Origin: Oscillospiraceae bacterium
Lineage (GTDB): Bacteria; Bacillota; Clostridia; Oscillospirales; Oscillospiraceae
Assembly (NCBI GenBank): GCA_009784725.1
Contig: WQXS01000010.1
Location: 1-64,000 of the forward strand
DNA: 64,000 nt
Reading direction: 5' to 3'
Shown: positions 42,281-51,889 of the stretch, piece after piece
Position numbering within the stretch: position 1 is the stretch's first letter
How the letters are laid out: each line of letters opens with the position of its first letter
Notes under the pieces: generated by a model
The model's database searches: none
Seen by the model: only the letters and a program-made list of their open reading frames with translations
Told to the model about the DNA's origin: nothing
Translations under genes and position numbers: made by a program

Positions 42281-43876
42281 TTATCCTAATTCATCAAACC
42301 CCAGACTGAGCCAGGCAATTGATGAAAGATGTGAGCATATACCGATAATTCCGTTTGTTTCGCGCGATGACCATGCTCCGGTTGTTATCGCCACAGTCCC
42401 GCGGCTTGAAAATTGACTGCTTATCCCTTTATCGGTTCCTTCGGTTGCCATGTAAAGGTATTGTGCGAACACCCCGTAGCCTGTTCCCGTGTGCCAGTAA
42501 AAACCGTCACTTGGTACAAATATATCATTTTTTCTGTTATATTGCCATGTTACATAGTCTGTAAAGCCTTCACGCCTCCACAGCGGTAAATCATCCTCAC
42601 CCGCCTGCAGGTTTGAGCTGCTGCCTCCGCCGGTAAAGCGGGTTGCCAAACCCTGTTTATGCTCGGGTGCCGAAACATCCGCATTATGTATCTGCGAAAC
42701 CGAATCCTCCGATAAAATTCTGTCGCTAAGATACATTCCGCCGTTTCCGAGCATCGCAAGTATCTTTGCATAATCGAGAGCACTGATTACAAGACCGCCC
42801 TGGGCAAGATGCTGGTCTTCCCCTATTCCTCTTGAACTCACATTTGTCAGCTGCCGGTCAATCGAGCGTGTGACTGCGTGATTTGAATTATACATTGCGG
42901 CAACGTTGTTTTTATCATTAATCCTGCCCGATACAAAGGCCGCATCAATATCCAGCGGCGAAAACAGAAATTCATCTGCAACATCGTCAAGTTTTTTTCC
43001 TGTAATATGTTCTATTACCGCTCCAAGAATGGAATATCCGAAGTTTGTATAGTGATATGCCGTGCCCGGCTCTTTGCCCGAATATGTCCCTCTTTGAGCC
43101 AGAAGGTCTTTTGTTGATGTATGTCTGTTTACGGACCTCAGAATTGAGTTTTCAAACGATTGTGAGTCAAATACCGTTGAGGTGTGCTGCATTAACATGC
43201 GTGATGTTATCGGAACATCCCTGTGAGCCGGACTTCTTGCGGTATATCCGAGATATACTGATATATCCTCATCAAGGTCAAGCAGGTTCCGGTCAACAAG
43301 AGCCATTGCGCAGACCATGGTCACAAGCTTTGACAGTGATGCAACACGGTACTTGGTATTTGTGTTTGCCCGGCGGTTGTCTTCCTTGCTTGAAAATCCG
43401 TATTCATATGTATAAAACGTGCCGGAATATCCGTCATATATTACAAAGCCTACTGCCATTGAGCCGTGGCTTGCCGATTCGGTATTCAAATCTGCAAACA
43501 GTGACGGGTCATACTCTTCTATGCTGATTACCGATATGGCATCTCTTTGCGGGTCCGGTACGGGGCGTGACGGTTCCTGCGGATCCTGTACAGTTTCATA
43601 ACCTGTTGATGACGGGTTGTTGATATCATCCGGTTGTCCCGGTGAAAGTCCTGTTGGTATTTTGGTTGATATACCTGTTGAAATCCCCTTTAATATCACA
43701 CCGGAAATGTCTGCCCCGGAAATGTCTGCTCCGGCATCTGTACTGACCGGCTCCGGTTCGTCTTCACTTCCGCCGATACCGATAACAAAGACAGCACATA
43801 CCGCAATCATAATTATTACTGCTGCCGAAATTATTAATAATTCTCCTATTGATGGCAAACCTTTGCGTTTTTTCAT
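42281..43876 (-). CDS. Membrane-anchored serine hydrolase (class C beta-lactamase family), paralogue of the adjacent gene
   Basis: VASLSKLVTMVCAMALVD SxxK, HYTNFGYSILG, FYWHTGTGYG; shared architecture with 40811-42250. Confidence 0.87.
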   Translation of the reverse strand: MKKRKGLPSIGELLIISAAVIIMIAVCAVFVIGIGGSEDEPEPVSTDAGADISGADISGVILKGISTGISTKIPTGLSPGQPDDINNPSSTGYETVQDPQEPSRPVPDPQRDAISVISIEEYDPSLFADLNTESASHGSMAVGFVIYDGYSGTFYTYEYGFSSKEDNRRANTNTKYRVASLSKLVTMVCAMALVDRNLLDLDEDISVYLGYTARSPAHRDVPITSRMLMQHTSTVFDSQSFENSILRSVNRHTSTKDLLAQRGTYSGKEPGTAYHYTNFGYSILGAVIEHITGKKLDDVADEFLFSPLDIDAAFVSGRINDKNNVAAMYNSNHAVTRSIDRQLTNVSSRGIGEDQHLAQGGLVISALDYAKILAMLGNGGMYLSDRILSEDSVSQIHNADVSAPEHKQGLATRFTGGGSSSNLQAGEDDLPLWRREGFTDYVTWQYNRKNDIFVPSDGFYWHTGTGYGVFAQYLYMATEGTDKGISSQFSSRGTVAITTGAWSSRETNGIIGICSHLSSIAWLSLGFDELG

Positions 43877-43902
43877 ATAAATCCTTTAACCCGCTAAGAT
43901 AT

Positions 43903-43964
43903 CATTAGACACCGCTCTGCCTTGTAAGACATCGTCCTACCCCTGTAAGACATCGCCCTGCTCC
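43903..43964. repeat. Short degenerate tandem repeat (about 21 bp)
   Basis: TGTAAGACATCGTCCTACCCC / TGTAAGACATCGCCCTGCTCC (43923-43964), preceded by a degenerate copy CATTAGACACCGCTCTGCCT. Confidence 0.55.
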
Positions 43965-43973
43965 TGTCTTATT

Positions 43974-44669
43974 TTATTCAAGTATTTTTGCAGGGGAAAA
44001 ATTAATGTAATCTGCTGAAACCATTTTATATTCAATTCCGTCAACCGGGCCTTGAACGGCAAGACGGTGGCCGTCTGCGTGTAAGTGACCGTAATAACAA
44101 TTTTTTACTCCAAAATTATTCATTACGGATATTATATCATATGAAACGGTATTTTTTGTACGCGGCGGATAGTGGAAAAAACATAATTTTATGTTTTTCT
44201 CCGCCTGCTTCAAGGATGTTTGCAGACGTTGCACTTCCCTGTTCGTAATTTTTTCATTTTGTGCTGTGTTAAATTCATCATCGGGCATCCAGCCGCGGGT
44301 TCCGCATATTGAAACATCATTATAGCTAAAGCAGTTATTTTGTAATATTTCTATAGTCTTAATCATATTCGAATCAAAAAATGATTTCATTTTTGCTGCG
44401 GTGCTCCACCAGTAATCATGGTTTCCTTTTAGAATTATCTTTTTTCCGGGAAGACGTTCGATAAACAAAAAGTCATCGAGACTCTCAACGAGATTCATAC
44501 CCCAGGATATATCACCGCATAAAATACATACATCACCGGAGGTAAGATTTGCAAAGCCATTACTTATTTTTTCAATATAATTCACCCAGCCGCCGCCGAA
44601 AACATCCATCGGTTTATCAACGCCGTGCGATAAATGCAAATCACCAATCGCATAAAGAGCCACAATCAT
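43974..44669 (-). CDS. Metallophosphoesterase
   Basis: YAIGDLHLSHG, LCGDISWGM, LKGNHDYWW, YYGHLHADGH. Confidence 0.9.
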   Translation of the reverse strand: MIVALYAIGDLHLSHGVDKPMDVFGGGWVNYIEKISNGFANLTSGDVCILCGDISWGMNLVESLDDFLFIERLPGKKIILKGNHDYWWSTAAKMKSFFDSNMIKTIEILQNNCFSYNDVSICGTRGWMPDDEFNTAQNEKITNREVQRLQTSLKQAEKNIKLCFFHYPPRTKNTVSYDIISVMNNFGVKNCYYGHLHADGHRLAVQGPVDGIEYKMVSADYINFSPAKILE

Positions 44670-46186
44670 TGCCTCCTTATAAATTTCAGAACAGACTCCT
44701 TCATCCCGTCGACCTTAACTGTTTCATCAAAGCGCGGCTTTTCATTTTTTATATCTGCAAGCGGCTTTGGAGCCGTGCATCCGGTTAGTGTTGAAAGCTT
44801 ATCAATCAAACCGGCATCATCTTTTAATTCAGCGCAAGGGTTCAGAGCATTTAATACTGCATGAGAGAACTTAAACGGGCTTGCCGTTGAAACGACAACG
44901 CTAATCGATTCATCTCCCGTTTCTTTTTTATAGTCTTCTAAAACCTTATACGCAACTGCAGTGTGGGTATCAAGCAAATAGTTGTTTTTATCGAATGTAT
45001 CTTTAATTGTTTTCATCGTATCCTCCTCGGAACAAAATCCTGAAGAGAATATACGCCCGAGTTCACTTTCCACACCGCTGTCTATTTTATAGAATCCGTC
45101 TTTTGAAAGAGATTCCATGTAGGAGCTGACTGTATCACCGTTTTTACCGGATATTTCAAAAAGGAGCCGTTCGAGGTTGCTTGAAACAAGAATATCCATC
45201 GACGGTGAAACTGTTGTAAAAAATGGTCTGTTTTTATTGTATACACCGGTATTGATAAACTGTGTCAGGACATCATTTCTGTTTGAGGCACATATAAGCC
45301 TGTTAATGGGAAGACCCATTTTCTCTGCATAGTAAGCGGCGAGTATATTTCCGAAATTTCCTGTCGGAACGCAGAAATTTATTTTTTCCCCGTTATTTAT
45401 TTTATTTTCGTTTAGTAAATCGCAGTATGCCGATATATAATATACGATTTGCGGCACAAGTCTCCCCCAGTTAATGGAGTTTGCCGACGACAGAAAAAAT
45501 CTCTCTTTGTTTAACTCGCCTGCAAGACCTTCATCGGAAAATATGTTTTTTACCCCTGTTTGTGCATCGTCGAAATTGCCTTCTACAGCAACAACATTAA
45601 CATTATCTCCTTTTTGGGATGTCATCTGCAGTTTTTGAACCTCGGAAACACCGTCTCGAGGATAAAAAACCATTATGCCTGTTCCTTCGATATCGCAAAA
45701 TCCGTTAAGAGCCGCTTTTCCTGTGTCTCCCGATGTTGCGACCAGAATACATATTTTACGGTTCTCACCGGTTTTTTTAAGTGATGCAGTCAGAAGTCTC
45801 GGCATTATTTGAAGTGCCATGTCCTTAAATGCTCCCGTCGGACCATGCCACAATTCAAGAAAGTATACATTTTCATTAAGCTGATGTAACGGTGTAATTT
45901 CATTTGCCGAAAATCCGCTTTCCCGGTTTTCTGTATATCTCCGGGTTGAGTATGCCTGTGCTGAATATTCAAGCAGTTCATCTTCTGTGAAATCTGTTAA
46001 AAATAAACCGATTATATATGCCGCACGTTCATAATAGGGTTTAGTTGCAAGCTCGACTATTTTTTCAGCTGATATATGCGGAAATGAATCGGGTACGAAA
46101 AGCCCGCCGTCTTTTGACAGTCCTGTTACAATTGCCTGCGCTGCGGATATTTTATCATCGCTTCCTCTTGTACTGATATACTGCAT
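44666..46186 (-). CDS. thrC: Threonine synthase
   Basis: YISTRG, LWHGPTGAFKDMALQ, VATSGDTGKAAL. Confidence 0.95.
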   Translation of the reverse strand: MQYISTRGSDDKISAAQAIVTGLSKDGGLFVPDSFPHISAEKIVELATKPYYERAAYIIGLFLTDFTEDELLEYSAQAYSTRRYTENRESGFSANEITPLHQLNENVYFLELWHGPTGAFKDMALQIMPRLLTASLKKTGENRKICILVATSGDTGKAALNGFCDIEGTGIMVFYPRDGVSEVQKLQMTSQKGDNVNVVAVEGNFDDAQTGVKNIFSDEGLAGELNKERFFLSSANSINWGRLVPQIVYYISAYCDLLNENKINNGEKINFCVPTGNFGNILAAYYAEKMGLPINRLICASNRNDVLTQFINTGVYNKNRPFFTTVSPSMDILVSSNLERLLFEISGKNGDTVSSYMESLSKDGFYKIDSGVESELGRIFSSGFCSEEDTMKTIKDTFDKNNYLLDTHTAVAYKVLEDYKKETGDESISVVVSTASPFKFSHAVLNALNPCAELKDDAGLIDKLSTLTGCTAPKPLADIKNEKPRFDETVKVDGMKESVLKFIRRQ

Positions 46187-46212
46187 TTCCTACTCCTGTT
46201 TATTTCTGTTAG

Positions 46213-46578
46213 CTAAAAAGCATTTTCTATATGTATTATTTCCGGATTCTCTGTATACTCACCTTTGCTTGCGTATATTTCTATTACGTCAAAGCGGGGC
46301 TGCAGCTTTGTCCTACTTTTCATAAGATAATAATTCGCTGTTGCTATTATCTTTCTTTGCTTTTCCTTGCCGACATATTCCTTTGCCATTGCAAAGCTTC
46401 TGTTCCTTCTTGTCTTCACTTCCGTGAACGTAAGGTATTCCTTACTTCTTGCTATTATATCAATTTCTCCGAAACGGGAGCGGAAGCCTTTCTTTATTAT
46501 CTCATAACCGTTTTCACTTAAATAACCGGCTGCGACCGCTTCACCCCATGCACCTGTTTGTCTCGGATTTGTTTTCAT
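46213..46578 (-). CDS. YraN/UPF0102 family endonuclease-like protein
   Basis: GAWGEAVAAGYLSENGYEII, FGEIDIIARSKEYLTFTEVKTRR. Confidence 0.92.
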   Translation of the reverse strand: MKTNPRQTGAWGEAVAAGYLSENGYEIIKKGFRSRFGEIDIIARSKEYLTFTEVKTRRNRSFAMAKEYVGKEKQRKIIATANYYLMKSRTKLQPRFDVIEIYASKGEYTENPEIIHIENAF

Positions 46579-47172
46579 TTATATTATAATCCTTTTTATA
46601 AAGCTTTTTCTGTGGATGGGTGTCGGTCCGAATTCCTTTAGTCTTTCCATATGGAGATTTGTGCCGTACCCTTTATGCTTTTCAAATGCATAACCCGGGA
46701 ATTTTACAGCAATTTCAGCCATAAATCTGTCTCTGCTGACCTTTGCAAGGATTGATGCAGCTGCAATTGATGCCGATTTTCCGTCTCCGCCAATCACGGG
46801 TTCACTTATATATGTGATGCCGGAGCATCTGTTGCCGTCGATTAAGCTTATGTGAGGTTCAATTGAAAGTGCTGCAATTGCACGGTTCATAGCCAGATAT
46901 GTGGCATTTAATATATTGACCTCGTCAATTTCAAAATTATCAGCCGATGCAACCGCATATGATACAGCTTTTGATGTTATTTCATCAAACAGAAACTCGC
47001 GTTTTTTCTCTGTAAGTTTTTTTGAGTCATTTAGGCCCGGAATATCGATACCAAAGGGTAATATAACGGCAGCGGCATAAACAGGACCGGCGAGAGGACC
47101 TCTGCCCGCTTCATCAACTCCGCAGATATATTCAAATCCTTCGAGCCTCTTTGCTCTTTCAATCTCCCACAC
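46579..47172 (-). CDS. rnhB: Ribonuclease HII
   Basis: CGVDEAGRGPLAGPVYAAAVIL, LNDSKKLTEKKRE, KHKGYGT. Confidence 0.96.
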   Translation of the reverse strand: MWEIERAKRLEGFEYICGVDEAGRGPLAGPVYAAAVILPFGIDIPGLNDSKKLTEKKREFLFDEITSKAVSYAVASADNFEIDEVNILNATYLAMNRAIAALSIEPHISLIDGNRCSGITYISEPVIGGDGKSASIAAASILAKVSRDRFMAEIAVKFPGYAFEKHKGYGTNLHMERLKEFGPTPIHRKSFIKRIII

Positions 47173-48025
47173 TTTCCAGGGTTATCCTTCCCAATAAATC
47201 TCCCCGGAACTCATCGAGAAGAATTATTGCCATTCGCTCTGTGTCATATACTCCGCCTTTGAGCAGAAAGCCGCGTTTTCCTGCTGCAAGTGTCAAAAGC
47301 TCATAACCGCTTGCTTCGGTCGGTATATCAATTTTATATCTTTCTGCAATTCGCTTCGGATAAAATCTGCAGAGTCTTGCCATCAGGTTTGCTCCAAGTG
47401 TTTCAATGTCCATAACCGCATCACGTATTGCGCCCGTGAATGCGAGATTTTCCGCAACCGTCTGATCTTCAAACTTCGGCCACAAAACACCGGGAGTATC
47501 TAAAAGCTCAAATCCGTTTTCAAGACTGATCCACTGCTTTCCTTTTGTAACGCCCGGCCTGTCTGATGTTTGTGCAGCTCTGCGTTTTGCAAGTCTGTTG
47601 ATAAAGGATGATTTCCCGACATTCGGAATCCCGACCACCATAATACGAAGCTGTCTCCCCGCCTGTCCTTTTTGCTTGTTTCTTTCAAGTTTTTCGGAAA
47701 GAAGTGACCTAACTGCTGAAGTAAAGCCGTTTATTCCTTTGCCTGATTTACAGTCTGTTTCCAGAACGGCTGCTCCACTTTTTTTTAAGTGAGCAGCCCA
47801 TTTATCGGTGCTTTCCGGGTCGGCCTGATCTGTCCTGTTTAAAACTATAAGCCGCGGTTTTCCTGCTGTCATATCATCAAGATCGGGGTTGCGGCTTGAT
47901 AAAGGAATTCTTGCGTCTATAATTTCACAGACAGCGTCAACCAGTTTAATATTAGCAGTTATCATTCTGCGGGCTTTTGTCATATGCCCGGGAAACCACT
48001 GTATGTTCATTTGCTCTGATATCAT
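47159..48025 (-). CDS. rbgA: Ribosome biogenesis GTPase YlqF/RbgA
   Basis: IQWFPGHMTKA, circularly permuted G motifs NRTD...GIPNVGKSSFIN...DTPGVLWP. Confidence 0.95.
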   Translation of the reverse strand: MISEQMNIQWFPGHMTKARRMITANIKLVDAVCEIIDARIPLSSRNPDLDDMTAGKPRLIVLNRTDQADPESTDKWAAHLKKSGAAVLETDCKSGKGINGFTSAVRSLLSEKLERNKQKGQAGRQLRIMVVGIPNVGKSSFINRLAKRRAAQTSDRPGVTKGKQWISLENGFELLDTPGVLWPKFEDQTVAENLAFTGAIRDAVMDIETLGANLMARLCRFYPKRIAERYKIDIPTEASGYELLTLAAGKRGFLLKGGVYDTERMAIILLDEFRGDLLGRITLESVGD

Positions 48026-48630
48026 GCCACGGTACCGAATCTGTCCCAGTCACGCTGACCGCTGTCATCGGGTCCGGGTATTAATATAAAAAGCACCTTA
48101 CCGAGAATATATCTCGTATCAACAAGCCCGACTACATTATCGCGGCTGTCGGTGGAGCTGTTTCTGTTATCGCCGAGAACGAAAACATAACCCCTTGGAA
48201 TGGTCAGCGGCCCGTTAAAATCATGTCTTATATTGGTCAGATTATTTATATAAGGTTCAATTAATGTTACTCCGTCGACAAATATATCACCGCTTGTAAA
48301 ATCAATATCAATCGTTTGGCCTTCCTTTGCAATCACACGCTTTACAAGAGGGTGTTCAAACTGCTCGGAAGGTGAGCGAAATACTATAATATCGCCGTTA
48401 TCGGGTTTATAAAACAGATTCGAAATGATGACTCTGTCATTATGCCTGAGTGTCTGATTCATTGATCTGCCGTCAACCCCGATTGTCCTGCCGACAAAAA
48501 CAAAAATCAATACCCCAAGGATAATTGCAGTAACGACACATTGAAGCCAGTCATACAGCTCCATGCGCATTCTTGTTTTTTTTATTTCTTCTTCATTTTC
48601 TCCGGTTGATTCCGTCAATGTTTCTTCCAT
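48022..48630 (-). CDS. lepB: Signal peptidase I
   Basis: GRSMNQTLRHNDRVI, VKRVIAKEGQ, YVFVLGDNRNSSTDSR. Confidence 0.95.
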   Translation of the reverse strand: MEETLTESTGENEEEIKKTRMRMELYDWLQCVVTAIILGVLIFVFVGRTIGVDGRSMNQTLRHNDRVIISNLFYKPDNGDIIVFRSPSEQFEHPLVKRVIAKEGQTIDIDFTSGDIFVDGVTLIEPYINNLTNIRHDFNGPLTIPRGYVFVLGDNRNSSTDSRDNVVGLVDTRYILGKVLFILIPGPDDSGQRDWDRFGTVA

Positions 48631-48678
48631 TACTTAACCCCTTCGGTTACTGATATCCTATTATACAATAAATTACGC

Positions 48679-48712
48679 AAAAAGGAAAGGGTGTTGCTCC
48701 CTTCCCTTTGTT
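48679..48712 (-). terminator. Rho-independent terminator after rplS
   Basis: AAAGGAAAGGG-TGTTG-CTCCCTTCCCTTT hairpin. Confidence 0.6.
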
Positions 48713-48734
48713 TAACCTTTCTGATGGAAAGGTA

Positions 48735-49076
48735 TTATACTCTTTCTTTAACCTTTGCTTTTTTACCGATTTTATCTCTGAGGTAATAAAGCTTTGCTCT
48801 TCTGACTCTTCCGCGTCTTACGGTATCAATTGATATAATTGTCGGTGAGTGGACGGGAAAAACCTTTTCGCATCCTACATTATACGAAATACGCCTTACG
48901 GTGATGGTTTCATTTACCCCGCCGTGTTTTTTCGCAATAATTGTACCTTCAAAAGCCTGATTTCTTTCACGGTTGCCTTCTTTTACCCTGACCGTGACTC
49001 TGACTGTATCCCCTACATTCATCGGCGGCAGCTCAGGTTTCATATGCTGCTCACTGAGTGTTTTTACCAAGTCCAT
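48735..49076 (-). CDS. rplS: 50S ribosomal protein L19
   Basis: DTVRVTVRVKEGNRERNQAFEGTIIAKKHGG, RRGRVRRAKLYYLRD; start 49076. Confidence 0.97.
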   Translation of the reverse strand: MDLVKTLSEQHMKPELPPMNVGDTVRVTVRVKEGNRERNQAFEGTIIAKKHGGVNETITVRRISYNVGCEKVFPVHSPTIISIDTVRRGRVRRAKLYYLRDKIGKKAKVKERV

Positions 49077-49238
49077 TTTTTCTCCTCCTAAATAACTGCA
49101 AGAAACCGTCAAAAAGTGTGAAATTTCAAGCCCGAGTATGTTACCATATCCAATATGTATTTGCAAGTGTTTTTTTTACTTTTGCATTTAAATTACCTGC
49201 ATGATATAATTATTTGATTTTACAAAGGAGATTTTACT

Positions 49239-50096
49239 TTGAGATTTATCAGCCGATCAATCGATAGATTTTGTCAAAAACACCGCAGTTTCGGCATTTC
49301 GAGGCTCATGCTGTTTATTGTGCTGATATCTGCGGGAGTATATATCCTCAGTATCGGCAACTCAAGGATTTATGAATTTTTATTAATGCACCCGGCTATA
49401 GTTCTAAGAGGTGAAATATGGCGGCTTATTACATGGGTGTTCTTACCTGCCGGCGGAAATATTTTCTTTGTTGCCATATCATTATATTTTTATTATTTTA
49501 TCGGAAGCACTCTCGAAAGAGAGTGGGGAGCGGGAAAATTTACCATATTTTATTTTTCCGGTGTTATTCTTAATGTAATTTATGCTTTTATTTTATGGTT
49601 TTCAACCGGAGCAACCGTTATTATCACTCCTGTATACTTAAACCTGTCCATGCTGTTTGCATTTGCAACCCTGTTTCCCGATTTTACAATCAGGCTGTTT
49701 CTTGTGATACCCATTAAAATAAAATGGCTTGCTATTGCAAATGGAGCGTTTTTCCTTTACGAGTTTATATTGCAACTTGTTGCAGGTAATATATTTCTTG
49801 CATTTTTACCTATTGTAGCAGTGCTTAATTTTATTTTAATATGCGGGGATGAGCTTTTATCGTACATCCAGCCTATAATAAGAAACCGTACTTCCCCTCA
49901 GGTTATTAATTTCAAGAAAACAGCAAAGCAGGTAAAACGCGAAATGGCAGATAAGCCGTACAGGCATAAGTGTGCGGTTTGCGGTAAAACAGACACGGAT
50001 TATCCGGAGCTGGAGTTCCGTTACTGTTCAAGATGCAACGGATATCATTGCTTTTGTATTGAACATATAAACAATCACATTCACTTTACAGAATAG
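49239..50096 (+). CDS. Rhomboid-like membrane protein without GxSG motif, C-terminal zinc-ribbon-like tail
   Basis: GEIWRLITWVFLP rhomboid-like L1 region, multiple TMs, tail CAVCGKTD...RYCSRCNGYHCFCIEH. Confidence 0.7.
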   Translation: MRFISRSIDRFCQKHRSFGISRLMLFIVLISAGVYILSIGNSRIYEFLLMHPAIVLRGEIWRLITWVFLPAGGNIFFVAISLYFYYFIGSTLEREWGAGKFTIFYFSGVILNVIYAFILWFSTGATVIITPVYLNLSMLFAFATLFPDFTIRLFLVIPIKIKWLAIANGAFFLYEFILQLVAGNIFLAFLPIVAVLNFILICGDELLSYIQPIIRNRTSPQVINFKKTAKQVKREMADKPYRHKCAVCGKTDTDYPELEFRYCSRCNGYHCFCIEHINNHIHFTE

Positions 50097-50098
50097 GC

Positions 50099-51271
50099 AT
50101 GGTCACTGATATGAGCAAACGATTCAAAATGTTTATAGTTATTGTCATTACTTTCCTTACCATCCTGTCTGTAATGCCGCCTGCCCTTGTACTGCATTAT
50201 AACGATGAAAGCAATGGCGGGGAAGATTATGATATTTCAAACTCTTCACTGACTCCGGTTGAAAGAGAGCCTGTTGCCGATCCAACCCCAACGCCTCCCC
50301 CGCCGACTCCGCAGCCAACCCCTTCACCGGAGCCAACACCGGAGCCTATCGTAACCATTACCCTGTCAGCGGGTGGTGATGTCACCGTTGGCGGCTGTCC
50401 GGTAAACAGCAGTTTTAACTCATACATGCGGCAGTTTGAACTGCAAGATAAAGATTTTTCTTTTTTCTTCAGGAATGTCAGAGATATATTCAATGAAGAT
50501 GATTTGAGTATAGTCAACTTTGAAGGTACACTTACCGATGCAACAAATCGTGTTGATAAAAGGTTCACCTTCCGGGCACCGCCCGAGTTCATTCAAGTCC
50601 TCAGAGGGTCGGGTATTGATGCCGTTACTCTTGCAAATAATCACAGCCGGGATTTTGGTGAAGTCAGTTATCAGGATACCAAAAACAATCTGGAAGCTGA
50701 AGGAATTGCATTTTTCGGAAACGAGACAAATACGATTGTTAATATAAAAGGCATCAATATCGGATTATTTGGTTTTGAGACATGGAGTACTAATGACCCG
50801 ACAGTGTTTTTTGATAAAATTACAGATGCTATAGAGGACTTAAAATCCAGAGGTGCAGCGCTTATAATCGCTTATTTTCATTGGGGTAAAGAAGGAAGCT
50901 ATGAACCTAATGCCAATCAAATAAAACTCGGACATTTTTCAATTGATAACGGAGTTGATTTGGTACTTGGAGCTCATCCTCATGTAATTCAGGGCATCGA
51001 GGTATATAACGGGAAAAACATAGTATATTCACTCGCCAACTTCAGCTTTGGCGGAAACAGATGGCCGCCTGATTACGATTCATTTATTTTCCGCCAGACC
51101 TTTACATTTGATAATGGTGTTTTACAGGAATCAAACGAAACCGAAATAATTCCTATTCGTGTTTCATCTGTCAGCGGTGAAAACAATTATCAGCCAACAC
51201 CTGCGACAGGAGCAACTGCCGAAAGAATTTCAGGCGAAATAAAAAGGCTTAGCGATAAGCTGAATAATTAG
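50099..51271 (+). CDS. CapA family protein (metallophosphatase-like, poly-gamma-glutamate/capsule type)
   Basis: GGDVTVG, NFEGTLT, LANNHSRDFG, HWGKEG, GAHPHVIQGIEVYNGKNIVYSLANF. Confidence 0.92.
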   Translation: MVTDMSKRFKMFIVIVITFLTILSVMPPALVLHYNDESNGGEDYDISNSSLTPVEREPVADPTPTPPPPTPQPTPSPEPTPEPIVTITLSAGGDVTVGGCPVNSSFNSYMRQFELQDKDFSFFFRNVRDIFNEDDLSIVNFEGTLTDATNRVDKRFTFRAPPEFIQVLRGSGIDAVTLANNHSRDFGEVSYQDTKNNLEAEGIAFFGNETNTIVNIKGINIGLFGFETWSTNDPTVFFDKITDAIEDLKSRGAALIIAYFHWGKEGSYEPNANQIKLGHFSIDNGVDLVLGAHPHVIQGIEVYNGKNIVYSLANFSFGGNRWPPDYDSFIFRQTFTFDNGVLQESNETEIIPIRVSSVSGENNYQPTPATGATAERISGEIKRLSDKLNN

Positions 51272-51277
51272 GTTTTA

Positions 51278-51430
51278 TGATTTGCTTTTGAGGGTGGTTT
51301 AGGGTTAGTTAAATTAATTTCCTTTCGCTCAGATGAAACATCCTATTTCAACAGAGCGCCCCTCAGCGTCCATGCTTCGGTGTGCGAAAATCAATTTAAC
51401 TAACCCTAAACCACCCTCAAAAGCAAATCA
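51278..51430. repeat. Long inverted-repeat (MITE-like or structured RNA) element
   Basis: 45-nt arms (51278-51322, 51386-51430) with 38 contiguous identical positions around a 63-nt core. Confidence 0.85.
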
Positions 51431-51445
51431 CAACACTACTATACA

Positions 51446-51484
51446 AAAAATCTCCCACCATCACTTTGAATGTGGGAGTTTTTT
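51446..51484. terminator. Bidirectional Rho-independent terminator
   Basis: AAAAAATCTCCCAC...GTGGGAGTTTTTT. Confidence 0.75.
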
Positions 51485-51509
51485 GTTGTCTTCAGATTGT
51501 GTTTTGAAA

Positions 51510-51695
51510 TCAGTTGAACCTTTTGTTCTTGTTTTTACGTGCTGCTTCTGATTTCTTGCGGCGTTTTACACTTGGGCTTTGATAATATTCCTTCTTTCTC
51601 AAATCCGAGAGGACACCGGATTTAGCACAATTGCGCTTAAATCTCTTTAAAGCACTGTCCAGAGATTCATTATCCTTGATATGCACTTCCGACAT
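51510..51695 (-). CDS. rpsU: 30S ribosomal protein S21
   Basis: [48 protein letters not shown]. Confidence 0.97.
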   Translation of the reverse strand: MSEVHIKDNESLDSALKRFKRNCAKSGVLSDLRKKEYYQSPSVKRRKKSEAARKNKNKRFN

Positions 51696-51766
51696 TATTT
51701 CTTCCCTCCTCCCGATGAGTACTAATTATGTACACTTAAAGCATTAAATTTAACCTTTGCACGGAT

Positions 51767-51795
51767 ATTATATTGTTATGAATTTTGGTTGTCAA
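51767..51795 (-). promoter_or_regulatory. Predicted sigma-A promoter for rpsU
   Basis: Minus strand TTGACA, 17-bp spacer, TATAAT. Confidence 0.8.
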
Positions 51796-51889
51796 GTTTT
51801 TTATCTGATAAATAAGTAAAAGTGCTTCGGAACAGGTGCAGTCTTACTGCATTCAATAATATTCTTACTTTCCTTACTTCTGTAAATGC

